Assembly: GCF_004798865.1 (NCBI RefSeq)
Contig: NW_025335568.1
Coordinates: forward strand, 56,891,868-56,955,867
From: Varanus komodoensis
Lineage: Eukaryota > Chordata > Lepidosauria > Squamata > Varanidae
DNA: 64,000 bases
Reading direction: 5' to 3'
Shown: piece after piece, positions 53,364 to 64,000 of the stretch
Layout: each line of letters opens with the position of its first letter
Position numbering within the stretch: position 1 is the first letter of the stretch
Program-made: the position numbers and the translations under genes
The notes under the pieces: generated by a model
Told to the model about the DNA's origin: nothing
Database searches by the model: none
Seen by the model: only the letters and a program-made list of their open reading frames with translations

Positions 53364-54657
53364 GAGGGGCGTTCAATGTATTCCCGATATCAGCATGAAG
53401 AAAAAGGAATAATAAATTGAAATAATTTTTATTTTTCAATGTAATCCCCCATAACTTCAATACACTTATTACATCTAGAAATTAACTGTTCAATTCCCTG
53501 TAAAAAATACCCTTCCTCCTTGTCTAAAAAATGTGCCTTAATTGCCGCCTTGAGCTCTTCATCGTCGGAAAATTGCTTTCCATGAAGTTCTTTGTTTAAA
53601 TTTGGGAATAGGTAGTAGTCACTGGGGGCCAAGTCCAGGCTATAGGGTGGGTGGTTTATTTCTTCGAAACCACAGTCTCTCACAGCAGCCTTCAAAACAC
53701 GCACCGTGGAACGGGCGCATTGTTGTGAAGAAGCAACACACCTACGGTCAGTTTTCCCTGCCTTTTTTCTTTAATTGCTTCTCTTAAATTACGCAGAGTG
53801 GTTGCGTAAGATGCTGCGTTTATGGTTTCACCTTTTTTTGTGTTCTTGATCAATAAAATTCCCTTTGAGTCCCAAAACACTGTGATCATGATTTTTCTGG
53901 CTGATGAAGTGACTTTGAATTTCTTCGGAGGGTCAGCACCTTTTTTATGCCACTGCATGGACTCCTGCTTACTTTCAGGGTCATAGTGATGAACCCAAGT
54001 TTCATCTCCAGTAACAATTCGGTCAAAAATACTTGATGGATCTTCACCACAGAGCTCTAAAAACTCCCTACAGCACTCGACTCGCACTTGTTTCTAAGGC
54101 GCCATGAACATTCGTGGCACTCATCTTGCATAGACCTTTGAAAGGTTAAGATGGTCATGAAAAATAGTAAATATGGTACCAATGGATAGGTTTGTCATTT
54201 CTGCTAACATTTTGATTTTTATTTGGGCATCTTCCAATACAAGTTTCTCAATTCTTTTCACATTTTCTTTCATAGTGGCAATAACCGGCCCGCCCGAGCG
54301 AGGGTCGTCTTCAGTGCTTTCTCTGCCCCTTTTAAATTCACTTGACCACTTTTGAACAGTAGATAATGAAGGTGCAGAGTCCAAGTAAATGGCCACCATC
54401 TCTTCGTGAATGATTTTTTGACTTTTTCCTTGTTTTATAAGGAACTTAATCACAGCACAGTGCTCGTTTTTCTTCAATATTGTCACATCAATCATCATGG
54501 TCGTCTTTCACTGAGGATTACTAGGGAACTAATAATCACACTTATTTGAAATTTTGCATGTATAGCTTCAGATAGTGTCATTAGCTAATGAAATAATTAA
54601 ATCACCCACATCAATAGCAAATCAACCCGATACCAAGAATACATTGAATGCCCCTCG
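53364..54657 (-). mobile_element. full-length mariner transposon, 1294 bp, disabled
   Basis: The inverted ends are 'cgaggggcgttcaatgtatt' and the complement of 'cgaggggcattcaatgtatt', 20 of 21 matching. TA flanks both sides (53362-53363 and 54658-54659), as expected for Tc/mariner insertion. A transposase of about 350 codons on the minus strand fills the element. It is interrupted by two in-frame stops close together and one frameshift. The ends and the coding part are otherwise complete, so this is a moderately young copy of an autonomous family. The mariner subfamily (irritans-like) is inference. Confidence 0.95.
53429..54498 (-). pseudogene. mariner transposase, broken in three parts
   Basis: Part one (54498-54121) has the N-terminal helix-turn-helix region, with HCAVIKFLIKQGKSQKIIHEEM, SAPSLSTVQKWSSEFKRGRES and a linker DDPRSGGP. 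Part two (54087-53692, same frame) has the first catalytic aspartate in VTGDETWVHHY and ends at LLLHNNAPV. Part three (53704-53429, shifted by one) has HPPYSLDLAPSDYYLFPNL with the third aspartate and ends GDYIEK. The usual HDNA of the second catalytic site reads HNNA here, so a key aspartate is changed. A tryptophan codon of the WVPR motif has become TGA at 54120-54118, with a second stop about 30 bases on. Related full-length proteins are about 340-350 residues. Confidence 0.93.
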
Positions 54658-54659
54658 TA

Positions 54660-54892
54660 ATTCTCAAGTACAAATGCTGAAGGATGGCGGTCGGGTGGTT
54701 TCTTCTGTGACAAGCTGCTCAGACTGAGGGAAAGTAGCAGGTCTGAAACTCTTATATAAACCGGTGGCAGCAGCGTGGGTCTCTGGCCTCACGTGACTTC
54801 CTAGGCCAGGAAATTTGTGGGCTGTAATATGGCCGCAGCTTTCCAGCTGTCGTCGTCTGTGGGTTCTGTTCAGCTGGGTGGATTGCATACTG
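54660..54892. other. unassigned spacer
   Basis: Nothing recognised. A 138-codon minus-strand frame here has no domain. Confidence 0.4.
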
Positions 54893-55000
54893 TGCAGAAT
54901 CACAAAACAATAGAGTTGGAAGGGGCCTCCAGGGCCACCGAGTCCAGACCGCTGCTCATTGCTGGACCCCAAGGTGAAGCAGGCCTGGTTTGATGGGAAA
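54893..55000 (-). mobile_element. CR1 LINE extreme 3' end
   Basis: The sequence 'cagaatcacaaaacaatagagttggaaggggcctccagggccaccgagtccagaccgctgctcat' is the reverse of the CR1 terminus ('gttggactagatgaccctggaggtcccttccaactctatgattctg'). Confidence 0.85.
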
Positions 55001-56263
55001 TAGCGTTCTCCTGAAATATGCGAAGTGGAGTTCCTGCATGGGAAGAAGTTTTGTGAAACAAGATATGTGCATCTGGGCAATGCTCAGATGACTGGGGTTG
55101 TGGAAGAGTGTGGGCTCTATACCTTGTGTGGCTGCCCCCTTAGCTACTGCTTTTAGAAGCCTTTGAATGGCTTTCATGGGTGTCCTTTCACCCACTAGTG
55201 AAAGCTCTGCCATCGACTTTTTCATGCATGTATCTTAAGGAAAGAAGGAAGCAATGGCCAATCCAGCTTCCCAGTGCATATGCACAGGTTTAAAAATAGA
55301 CATGGAAATCGTAGGCAGTTGCCATGCATGAAGGTCCACACTGGGTACAGGTTCATGCAGATACCATGCCTGTTATTGTGCAAGACAGCTTCCTCCAAAG
55401 ATTTGCTGGACAACAGTTCCCATCATCCCTGTCAGCATGGAAAGTATGTGCGGTGAGAGTTGTACACCAGACACATCTGGAGGATGTCTGATCAGGAGTG
55501 GCTGGCAGGGGAATTCTGAAACATAAACATGGACTTTAGTTAAAACCTTTCCAAGAAATTATTTAGCCTCCCACTAAACCAGGCCTCCCTAATGCATGAA
55601 TCATGCGAATGGATGCAATGCCCCAAGCACGGAGGGGGCTCTCCAAGAGCTTGCGCTTGATGCATGCTGTGGACTGCCCAGGCCTGCCTGCGATACAGGG
55701 TTGCTCTGCTCAGCTGCATTCAGTTTGTTGACTCACAAGTTGTACAACCCTGCAGTAACCATACCAAAGATTACCTGACAGATTTGAGCATGGGGTGTGA
55801 TGAGGAATTTGTCGCAGATACAAGGTCATCTGAAATCAGCTCCTGAGTCATCAAAGTGTAATGAGATCCCATCAGCACTGAAAAAGAGATACCATAGATC
55901 TGTTGCATGCTATGGAACTAGTAATCCCTCCCTCACAATGAACATTGATTTTAGCATTGACCATGCGGTAGGAATCATGAGGAACTAGCCCGGCTTCCTA
56001 TGGATTCTGTAGCCTTTGAGCAAGCTGTGTTTTTCCAGCTGGTGCTGTGCATAGCAGCTGCAGAATCTATTGCTCACGGAACCTGTTCAGAGGAGCTCCT
56101 TTCTCTTGGTTTGTACTGCATGGCAACATGAAGAGACACCTGTCATATGGTTAGGAAGGGGAAGGATGCCTTAATCCATATCCAGGTGGCCTCTAAACCT
56201 TGGCCTGGAAGACTGGAATTGACCTCAGGCTGCTATACACCACTTCCCTTATATGCTCTAGTG
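55001..56263. other. unassigned, with a foldback-repeat piece at 55400-55495
   Basis: The sequence 'gctggacaacagttcccatcatccctgtcagcatgg...cacatctggagga' at 55400-55495 belongs to the palindromic family listed at 5591. Nothing else recognised. Confidence 0.45.
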
Positions 56264-56678
56264 CAGGAGTCCTCAAACTTTTTAACCAGGGGGCCAGTGG
56301 AAAGGTGCCGGTGCTGGGCGCAAGCCAGAAAGGTGGTGCCGGCGGTGTATGTGGGCCGGCATGGAGAGGGGCAGCGCGAGAGGGCGTGCGCACTGGGGTG
56401 AGGGTGGGGCATGCAGCAAGGGGAGGCGAGTCGAGAGCAGGTGTGTGTGGGCGATGAGGGGAGGCAAGGCGAGGTGGGGCGGGCACACGCCACGAGGTGG
56501 GCGTGCGAGGCAGTGGCTTGTTCCTTTGGAGATCGTTTTCTCCAAGTGAGCAAACCGCTGCCTCCCTGCGCATGGGGCGAGGTGGGCGGTGGCGGGTGCG
56601 TGCATGGGTGCGCACGCGCGGCATGTCCAAATGGGCATGGCGGGTCATATCCCCCAGGCCATAGTTTGAGGACCCATG
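56264..56678. mobile_element. hAT non-autonomous element, family H2, GC-rich (415 bp)
   Basis: The ends are 'caggagtcctcaaacttttt' and the complement of 'catgggtcctcaaactatgg'. The 8-bp target duplication is exact: ctctagtg at 56256-56263 and 56679-56686. The interior is GC- and CpG-rich with GGCG repeats. Frames of up to 175 codons on both strands (for example 56760-56233) are composition-driven. Confidence 0.92.
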
Positions 56679-56686
56679 CTCTAGTG

Positions 56687-56948
56687 CCTTCCTTTACTTT
56701 CTGGTTTAACGAAACCATGGTTTCCCACAACATCCAAAGCAGACAAACTGTGATTTCCAAACCCCATGATAGGCCTGCAAACTATATTTCTGACTCCTTT
56801 TGGAACTAGAGTTTCTGTTTAAAGTTACAAGACAAACTGTGGTTTGTGTGCACCTGCAAGGGACTCCAGAGGCTCATTTTTTATCCTTTGGATGGTTTTC
56901 TGATAGTAATGCAGTGTCTGTTGGTGGATATGTTTCTTAGTTGTTGTT
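56687..56948. other. unassigned, possible 'aaccatggttt' foldback at 56700-56850
   Basis: The sequence 'aacgaaaccatggtttccca', 'acaaactgtgatttcc' and 'acaaactgtggtttgtgtgc' suggest an old foldback repeat like those at 34460 and 36680. Confidence 0.45.
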
Positions 56949-57168
56949 TTTTTATATCCTGCCTTTTCCTACAAAGGGCTCAAGGCAGCTTACATCGTTC
57001 TCCTCCTCCATCTTATCCCCACAACAACAACCCTGTGAGGTAGGTTGGGCTGAGAGTCTATGACTGGCCCAAAGTCACCCAGTTGGCTCCATGGTCGAGT
57101 GGGGACTAGAACCCAGATTGTCTGAGTCCCAGTCCCATGCTCTTAACCACTACACCACACTGGTTAGA
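56949..57168 (-). repeat. tRNA-derived SINE, family A, well preserved
   Basis: Minus-strand copy: the 3' end is 'tttatatcctgccttttcctacaaagggctcaaggcagctta', the middle 'accctgtgaggtaggttgggctgagagt', the B-box 'gggactagaaccca' and the head 'ctcttaaccactacaccacac'. Near-identical to the 46351 copy in block content. Confidence 0.92.
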
Positions 57169-58804
57169 TCTACCAGCTGAACTGATTGTATGAATTAGCC
57201 TCTAGTGTCTTAGAAACCATTTCTTCCCTTCATTCCCTCCCTTCCTCCTCCTTCAGTTTTCTTCACTTGGGTAGAATGTGATGCAAATTAACTTCTTGGC
57301 TGATTTTTGTTTGGAGGTGCAGTGTAACTCCTGGTATTTATAAGTAATTGAGTTCTTGGATAGGTTCCCTCTGAGCCAGAGTTATAATAGTCACAAAATC
57401 AATGGATGGCATAATTACACTTTTCAAAAGCAATTGCTGAATTTCATTCTTCTCTTGGGGATCACTGTATACAGTTACCTATGAATTCTGACATGGAGTC
57501 AGGTTTTGAGAACTTTAAGCTGCTATATCCGGAACATAAATAATTGGGTTCATGATTAAGGATGACAGATGGGAAACATTCCATATCAGAGTGATGGTAG
57601 AAAATATTAATGTGGCACTCAAATTGGCTAGTGAACCCTGTTCAAAACCTAAGAATGACTAGGGTCTAGGTTTCCAAGTTTGGCTTGCAGACAACATCGA
57701 ACCAGAAAGGCATGCAAAGACCTGCTAGCACAACATTTTTGGTTGCATATAGTACTGGAGATGTTATTCTCATAAAAAGCCATCTAAATCTCATAAGTGC
57801 ATGCCATTTTGAGAAATAAATTCAAATGCATACTTTTTTCAGGGAGAATTAGCGTAGTGAGGGATGTAAGATTTCAGAGAATAGGAAACAGATGTGCAAG
57901 ATTTGGGTGCTTTGGAAGAACTGGAAAGATTCAAGAAGTCACAGCAGGATTTGGATATGGAGAGTCCACTGTCAGGATCTAGAATCAAGATTTTCTTGTA
58001 TGCTAAAGGCGTCCTGTGGTAGTGGCTGCTCTGAGTTAGCAGAATGTGACAGGGTTTGTTGCCTCTTCTGATGTGGGCAGACACTGGGCAAGTTGCTTTC
58101 TTTCACTGCAGATTGGAAGAAATGGCACGGAGGTGGAGAAGACAGAGCTCGGAAACATTGACAAAAGAGCAGGAGCACCTTTGTGTCTGTGTGTGTGTGT
58201 GCACAGAGCTGCTGCAATCTGCTGATCCTAGCAAACTGCAAAAATTCCATCTCCCTTTCTTTTCTGACAGGCCAGACAAGGTGAGATGCCATTCACGCAA
58301 TTAGCCATGGGGCTATTTGTGTCTGGTGGTGGCAGTGAGTTATAGGACTTCAACCCTTTGACTCCATTCTACACCAGATTCCCATTGCACGAATGGGAGA
58401 TTTCTCTCTACCACCAGCACCAATGCATATAGCAGGTGGGGGACCCTCAGCCGGGCTCTGGGCTGCACCCCGTTCCTTCACATCTGCTGGTTGCTTTTTA
58501 AAAGCCTTTAATGCAATGGCTGCTTTCATGAATGTTCTTTCAACAACTTTGGCTTTAGAAGTTTCATAAGAGATAGGAGTTCTTTGTTTCCACCCAGACT
58601 AGCAGGTGTTCAAGAGACAGGCAATGATAATGCAAGGAAGAAGCAGCTACATTTATTAAGATCCAGTTTACAATTTTCTTGAAGTGTTTTCATGTCCCAG
58701 TCATAACATTTGGAGTATAATATGGTAATATTTATTTACTTTCCAGAATTGTTGTAAGGCTTAGAGCAAGGGCAAGCACTTTGTATGATGCTTGGCCTAA
58801 AAGA
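57169..58804. other. unassigned; (GT)n at 58181-58201
   Basis: Nothing recognised apart from the short GT run. Confidence 0.4.
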
Positions 58805-58892
58805 CTCATTAGTCCTCATCTGAATAACCAGCGGTGAAGGATGATAGGAGTTGTAGGTCAAAAAATACGGAGGCCACAAGTTGCCCTCTCCT
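58805..58892. repeat. short palindromic repeat, 'gggagttgtaggtca' family
   Basis: The sequence 'cagcggtgaaggatgataggagttgtaggtcaaaaaatacggaggccacaagttgccc' fits the family at 5591. Confidence 0.6.
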
Positions 58893-60238
58893 GAATTAGA
58901 GCAAAACAATGTATTTGAACCACTTGTGCATTTCAGTGAGGATTAGCACAATGGTGATAATAAATTTCTTTTATAATGAGCATCAGCTTTAAAGTAACAG
59001 TCGCATTGCATTGTACAATGCTGTTTGAGTGGTATAAGAAGATCCTATTGTATAAACATAATTGGGTGAATGGAATCACCTACCCCTTGTCCAGGTGGTT
59101 CTGTTCCTGTGAGCTTTTGTGAACAGACTGCGCTCAATGGCTGTCTTAGGCCTCCTCCGAGTTCCTGGATTATGAGTAAAGCCAAGATCTCCCTGTCTGC
59201 AGATAAGCATCCAGGCCTCCCTAGCAGATCGGCTTTGTCTCCCATTGCGCAGCTTTCCTAGTGGAGGATCACAGATAAAGATTTGTTCTGAGTCCTACTG
59301 GGCAGGTGGGGTGGTGGCAGCAGCGTGTCTTCAGATAATCTCACTAGTTGAATAATGGTGAACATTAACTCTTCTATTTTTAGAAGAGAACAAATTCAAC
59401 ACTAGTTACATTCTGTAGGTGTCAACTTGTATGTAGTGAAGTTGATGGCAGCATCTTTCAGTGAGTACTTTTTTTCCACTGTGCAGCTCATATGGACATT
59501 CAGCAGTGGGAACATACTGATAAAACAGGGGGAAATTGTGCTGCTTTGTTTACATTGCAGTCCAGCCTAATTTATTGGGCAAATTTAAGGCTGGATATAA
59601 ATCACAGAATTCTATCATGAAAGGTGAGCATCAAGTTGGCACTACCTGTGGGTACAGATATCCCCACCCCCCATTTTTCCACTGTGGGGTCTGACAAAAT
59701 GGGTCGCATAAATTTGTGAAGGGCTACAAAACCCTACAAGAAATATCCAAATAAATAACTAACTATTCACATGATAAGTAATTGACTTTCAGAATTCGTT
59801 GTTGTGGGTGGTACTGACAGCCACTCCTCTGAGGCTGCAATCCTGTGCCCCATAAATTTACCCATTCAAATGCAACATTTGATGAACTGCACTTTTTCTA
59901 TTCACATAAAGATTAGATGGACAGATGCACAAACTTCTGGTAGCAATAGGAGTTGTCCCTCTGGAAGTACTTTGGGCAGCATCCAATGCTGTGCTAACAC
60001 TTCCGCTGATGATGCTGTGTTAGCATACGTGCCTAATAGCACAGTGTCAAGACATATTCCGTTTTCTGGGGAAAGCATTAAGTGCTCTTGGCTAGCGATA
60101 GCGTGGGCTAACTCAACGATATTTAGGTTAGTGATAGTCAATGTTGGATACTACATCTCAAGTTCTGCATAGCTTTCCCTTCTACCTTCTTTTGCCTTCT
60201 TTTGTTTTTCCATAAAAAAAAAATGAAGACATGTAGAC
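58893..60238. other. unassigned
   Basis: Nothing recognised. The 122-codon frame starting at 59804 has no domain. Confidence 0.4.
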
Positions 60239-60607
60239 CAGTGGGTTTAAACCTTTCCATAGCTTGGGACCAGCGAAAACAGGAAAACCTCCTTGAGGAC
60301 CACTGAGGCAGAAACAAAAAGCACCCTGCACATAATAATGTTTCCAAACACAAAACTAAAAAAATGAAAATTCTCCAAAACAACCTGAAATCAGGCAACT
60401 AAAAATGCCCATAAAAGAACAAAATACTGAAATCAGTGCAGCGTGGCTCCCAGCCGGCTCCCACCAAGCCATCTTTCCCCTCCCTGCTCCCCCTGTGGGA
60501 CCAGCAGCCCCCTGCTCACAAACACAATACCAACTGAAGAGGAGGTGATGGAGCACAACCAGCCCCCCAAGGAGTGGCAGGAAAGCTCCAGCACTTGAAA
60601 ACCCCTG
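60239..60607. mobile_element. hAT non-autonomous element, family H3 (369 bp)
   Basis: The left end is 'cagtgggtttaaacctttcc' and the right end is the complement of 'caggggttttcaagtgctgg'. The 8-bp target duplication is atgtagac (60231-60238) and atgtggac (60608-60615), one mismatch. Subterminal 'ccatagcttgggacca' and 'ggaaagctccag' are typical of short hAT repeats. No transposase. Confidence 0.88.
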
Positions 60608-60615
60608 ATGTGGAC

Positions 60616-61639
60616 ATTCGGGAGAGGGTAGCTTTTAAACGTCATCCTTGCACCTCCACTGAGAATCATCTTTCACCTAATTCCTGTGTGGAAAGATCTG
60701 TCTGTCTATATTTACAGGAATATAAACAAAAGTGCAGTTTATGAAACCATGCATTCAAATGTATAAATTTATGGATCCATTCTTTCTGTTTACAATAGCA
60801 CTTGAGATTAGCATGGCCAACTAGAACAGAAAATATGGCTCTTCACAGATAGAGCTGTTCTTTTTTTTTTTTAACTTCCCCAACACATTTCTGTTGTTTT
60901 TGCCAATTGATCTCTTGACTGGGTCATCAAATGGGAAACACCCTTGTCTGAGGCTGCACTGGAACATCTCTGAATAACACACTTCCTCTGGGTACCATGT
61001 TGCCAATTGCATCATTGTGATCACCAACCTTTTTTAGTTGTGAAACAATGAATGTTACTCAGAACTGTACAAACTTTGATTTTTAAACAGTGGAATCCCT
61101 TTGTACAGGCCATAACAATCTAAGATTCATCAGGCTGTCAGTAAATGTATAGATGGGTGGACAGCAAGGGTGGCTTGAATCGTCACTTCTTCTAGTGGCA
61201 GAATCATGACTTTTTTTAGTGAGGCCTTTCTGACCAGTCCATGTGAAACTTGTGTATAGCGGGCCTTTGTGTGGTGTGATGGTCAATGCTTTTAGGCTGG
61301 TCATACTTAAGATCTGCAAGAATTCCACAGCTCACCAGTTGGTGCCAGGTAAAAATAACAGTGAGATACTTGACTGAGTATGTGTGGTAGGGGAGAGAAC
61401 TTAGTCTTAGAATTAAAAACAAGGGTAGCTCTGAGCATATGTTGAGGCCAGAACTGAGTATACACACACTAAATCCCTCCCCATTTCTTGTCATTCATCT
61501 GCCTAATTTGGAAAGGAGCAGGGGAGGACCTTATTTATTTATTTAGTTATATGCTTATTCATTATTTGGGGGATTGATTTGATTTACACGTTGTTCAAGT
61601 AACACATGCCCTTGGGGCAGATTATTAATTTTAATATTA
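60616..61639. other. unassigned
   Basis: A T-run at 60861-60872 and a TTTA run at 61531-61546. Nothing else recognised. Confidence 0.4.
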
Positions 61640-62480
61640 ATTAATAATGTTATTATTAAAATTTTATTTCTATACTTCCCAATAGTTAAGGTTTCTGGGC
61701 TGTTTGTAACTAAGCTACAATACTGTATAAATTACAAATAACAATAAAATCATAACAATTACAGCTCAAGATTTAAAAGGCAAATTTAAATTTTAAAAAG
61801 CTACAGTAACTTACACAAATTAGATCACAAGGCCTCTTGAACAGCTAACATAATGTTCCAGTATAATATTAAGACTTATTAAATGTCTTGGCATATAGGA
61901 CAGTCTTAAACTGGCTCTGAAAAATTAGAATTGGTGCCAGGTGGGCCTCAACAGGGAGCTTTTTCTAAAACTGGCAGGCCACCTTGGAGATGTTCACAAA
62001 CCACCCCCCCCAACCCCCAATAGAAACCCCCAATAAAATTACTGCAAAACCAATAATTACAATATCTGAATCCTAAAATAATAAAATGGTCATCTATTTA
62101 GTATTTAAAATACTAAAGAGCCAGAGTAATAGAATAATGATTAAAGGCCTGAAGGAAGCTCTTGGTGTGGTATCTCAATGTATACTGTGAAGACACCAGA
62201 TCTCCTAGGAGTGGACATTCCACAGATGGGATGGGATGATTACACAGATACCCCTTTCCCCGATTGCCACCCATCCCACAGTTGTGGGTGGCAGCACCCA
62301 CAGAAGACCTTCCAAAGACAATTTTAATCATTGGTCAGAAACATAAGGAAAAGGCATTTTTAACACCAGTTAGGGCTTTAAGGGTCAGCACCAACAGGTT
62401 GAATTGACTGGAAACTGACTCGCCACCACTTTTGTTAAACAACTGGAAGCTAGAAACTCTGTACCATTAAATCCCATTCT
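61640..62480 (-). mobile_element. old L2-type LINE 3' fragment
   Basis: On the plus strand, 'ttatttctatacttcccaata' starts the tail and UTR. It is followed by 'ggtgccaggtgggcctcaacagggagct' (compare 'ggcgccaggcggacctctctggggagc' in the 11105 copy) and 'agggctttaagggtcagcaccaacaggttgaattgactggaaactg' (compare 'agggctttataggtcatcaccaacaccttgaattgggcccagac'). It is the same gene region in a much older copy. Confidence 0.8.
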
Positions 62481-63397
62481 CATTTCCGCCCGACCACTGC
62501 TTTACTGGGAGAACAGGCTTTTTTTAATCCGACACTGGAAGGAAAGGAGCAAAGAGTAGATAATTATAATCAGTGGTGACTTTGTCCAGAAGTGACCCCT
62601 GACACTTTGTTGAAGTGTGGAACATTTGCAAGAAGTGAGTTAGGATAACAAAGACAACATGTGGGGATTTCCATGCTGTGGGGGCTGAGCTGTGTGTGGG
62701 GAGCTGTATTCTTGACCCCAGTTCATTTGCTTTACAGGAGCTGATTTGGTATACCGAAGCTCTTGCCTTCCATCTATTTTGTTGCTTTTGCTGAGGGAAA
62801 AATCTTTTGTTCATCCTGTGGGAATGTAAATAATTTCATCTTGGCAAACCCATGTGGATTTTTCTCATCCATGGCTCACTTCATACACTTGCCGGGCCAG
62901 TGAGCTTCTTCTGTTGAGCCACCCATCTTGTGGTTGACTCTTTCACCTCAGAAATGTTAATGCCTCACATTATTTCTGAGGCTGAGTAGCCCCCGCCCAC
63001 ACACCCACACCACTGACTGTATTAACCACTGCCACCATTTACTGCCTGCTCCTATCCCAGCTAAATGTCCGTAAATGGAGTTGCACCAGTAGTTGTCAAG
63101 ATACGAAGATCTGTGTTCTCTCACCTTGAGATGACTCACACTAGCAGTTGGAACGCACACACTCACCTTTTGGAGATGCTGGTAGAGGATCAGTTAAGGC
63201 CTTCAGGAAAGGCAAGTGTGACCTGTAAGCTCTGTGGTTGTCAGAATGGTGTCCATGAGCACAAGCACACCCATGGACAACATGCCTTCTTGGCACCTGT
63301 CAAGTTCCTTGCCTCTCAGAATTTTTATTCTTAAGGATTTTTTTAAAAACAAAACAAGTACTAAACTTGGTGGCTGTGAAACAAAGGCTGCCTTTTC
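62481..63397. other. unassigned
   Basis: Nothing recognised. Confidence 0.4.
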
Positions 63398-63845
63398 ATG
63401 TTAGGCATAATTAGGAATGGAATAGAAAATAGAACTGCCAAGATCATACTTCCCTTATTCAAATCCTTGGTGCCACCACACTTAAATATGGTGTTTTGTT
63501 CTGGTCCCATACCTGAAAAATGACATTGTTGAGTTGGAAAAAGTACAGAGAAGGGCAATAAAAATGAGCAGAGAGCTGGGACAACTCCCCTATGAGGAGT
63601 GGCTACAGGTGGGAATGTTCAGCTTAGAAAAATGGTGAGTCAGGGGAGACATGTTAGGGGTATTTAAAATAATGCACGGTCTGGAGAAAGTATGTTTATT
63701 TATTTATTTATTATTTGCATTTATATACTACCCTAGTAGCCCAGAGGGAGTAGAAGAGGAGACAATTCTCTCTCTCTCCCATAACACCCGAATCCAGGGT
63801 CCTCCCCTGAAGCTGATTGGTGGGAGGTTTAGGACAGATAAGCTT
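63398..63845 (+). mobile_element. CR1 LINE ORF2 3' part, interrupted by a short tail insertion
   Basis: The sequence follows the CR1 order: 'actgccaagatcatacttcccttattcaaatccttggtgcc', 'gttctggtcccatacctgaaaaatgacattgttgagttggaaaaagtacagagaagggcaa', 'cccctatgaggagtggct', 'atgcacggtctggagaaagt'. It resumes at about 63755 with 'ctctctctctcccataaca' and 'tgaagctgattggtgggaggtttaggacagataag'. Between lies the insertion at 63694-63752. It is an old copy with stops. Confidence 0.85.
63694..63752 (-). mobile_element. retroelement 3' tail inserted into CR1
   Basis: The sequence 'tttatttatttatttattatttgcatttatatactaccctagtagccc' is the reverse of a LINE/SINE 3' end with an AAAT tail. It breaks the CR1 reading, so it is younger than the CR1. 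Confidence 0.7.
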
Positions 63846-64000
63846 CAGGGTTTTGATCATGATTTGCTGCTGCGAACTGTTTTTCTGCCACTCCCACTGC
63901 CATGGCGCTGTAGCCCCTGTGGGGCTTGGGGGGGGGGGGCAGTTTGCAGCTGGCTTCCAGAGCTTATGAAGTGGTTCACCCCTGTTATATGTTCTCTCTG
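63846..64000. other. unassigned right edge
   Basis: A G-run at 63929-63939. Nothing else recognised. Confidence 0.4.

Noticed and set aside
56193-56760. Overlapping frames of 118-175 codons as genes
   Set aside because: They lie in or over a GC-rich hAT element, occur on both strands, and are driven by composition.
1-64000. LTR retrovirus or other capsid/envelope-bearing element
   Set aside because: No paired long terminal repeats and no gag, protease, integrase or envelope-like protein blocks were seen. The RT present is of non-LTR type.

Overview
The window looks like non-coding nuclear DNA of a squamate reptile, more likely a lizard than a snake, lying between genes or inside a large intron. 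The evidence is the mix of interspersed repeats: L2/CR1-group LINEs with tetranucleotide tails, BovB (RTE) LINE fragments, two tRNA-derived SINE families, hAT, Tigger-like and mariner DNA transposons, and many short palindromic or foldback repeats. I found no host protein-coding exon, rRNA, intact tRNA, CRISPR array, operon or bacterial feature that I can support. Nearly all open frames are chance frames or shadows of repeats. No LTR retrovirus or other capsid- or envelope-bearing element was recognised. The species call is inference from repeat content only.

Layout. From 0 to 15 kb: a tRNA-SINE, a young L2-type LINE 3' end (774-1525, minus), an old CR1 piece (2615-3000), two older L2 pieces (3600-4775 and 5105-5590), a hAT element with target duplication (5713-6089), the best-preserved LINE (11105-12950, minus, with a 379-codon reverse-transcriptase frame), and LINE tails. 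From 15 to 30 kb: an anonymous reptile repeat, LINE tails, a second copy of the hAT family (19025-19786) and SINEs. From 30 to 45 kb: an ATA microsatellite, a 1-kb Tc/mariner-superfamily element with a large internal hairpin (32818-33819), BovB pieces at 36510 and 44735, a cluster of three abutting retroelement pieces at 40.1-40.6 kb, and a SINE plus Tigger-like pair at 42.04-42.62 kb. From 45 to 64 kb: a three-part microsatellite at 46.14 kb, SINEs, an AT-rich repeat zone (48.1-49.6 kb), a full-length but broken mariner with clean TIRs and TA duplication (53364-54657), two more hAT elements with 8-bp duplications (56264-56678 and 60239-60607), an old L2 (61640-62480) and a CR1 piece interrupted by another tail (63398-63845).

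No genes work together here. The content is a record of transposon insertions. The most informative observations are a conserved GC-rich stem-loop at the L2 3' end shared by two subfamilies with different loops, microsatellites growing from LINE tails, and the hairpin-bearing Tc/mariner-like element. I found no convincing new biological system.
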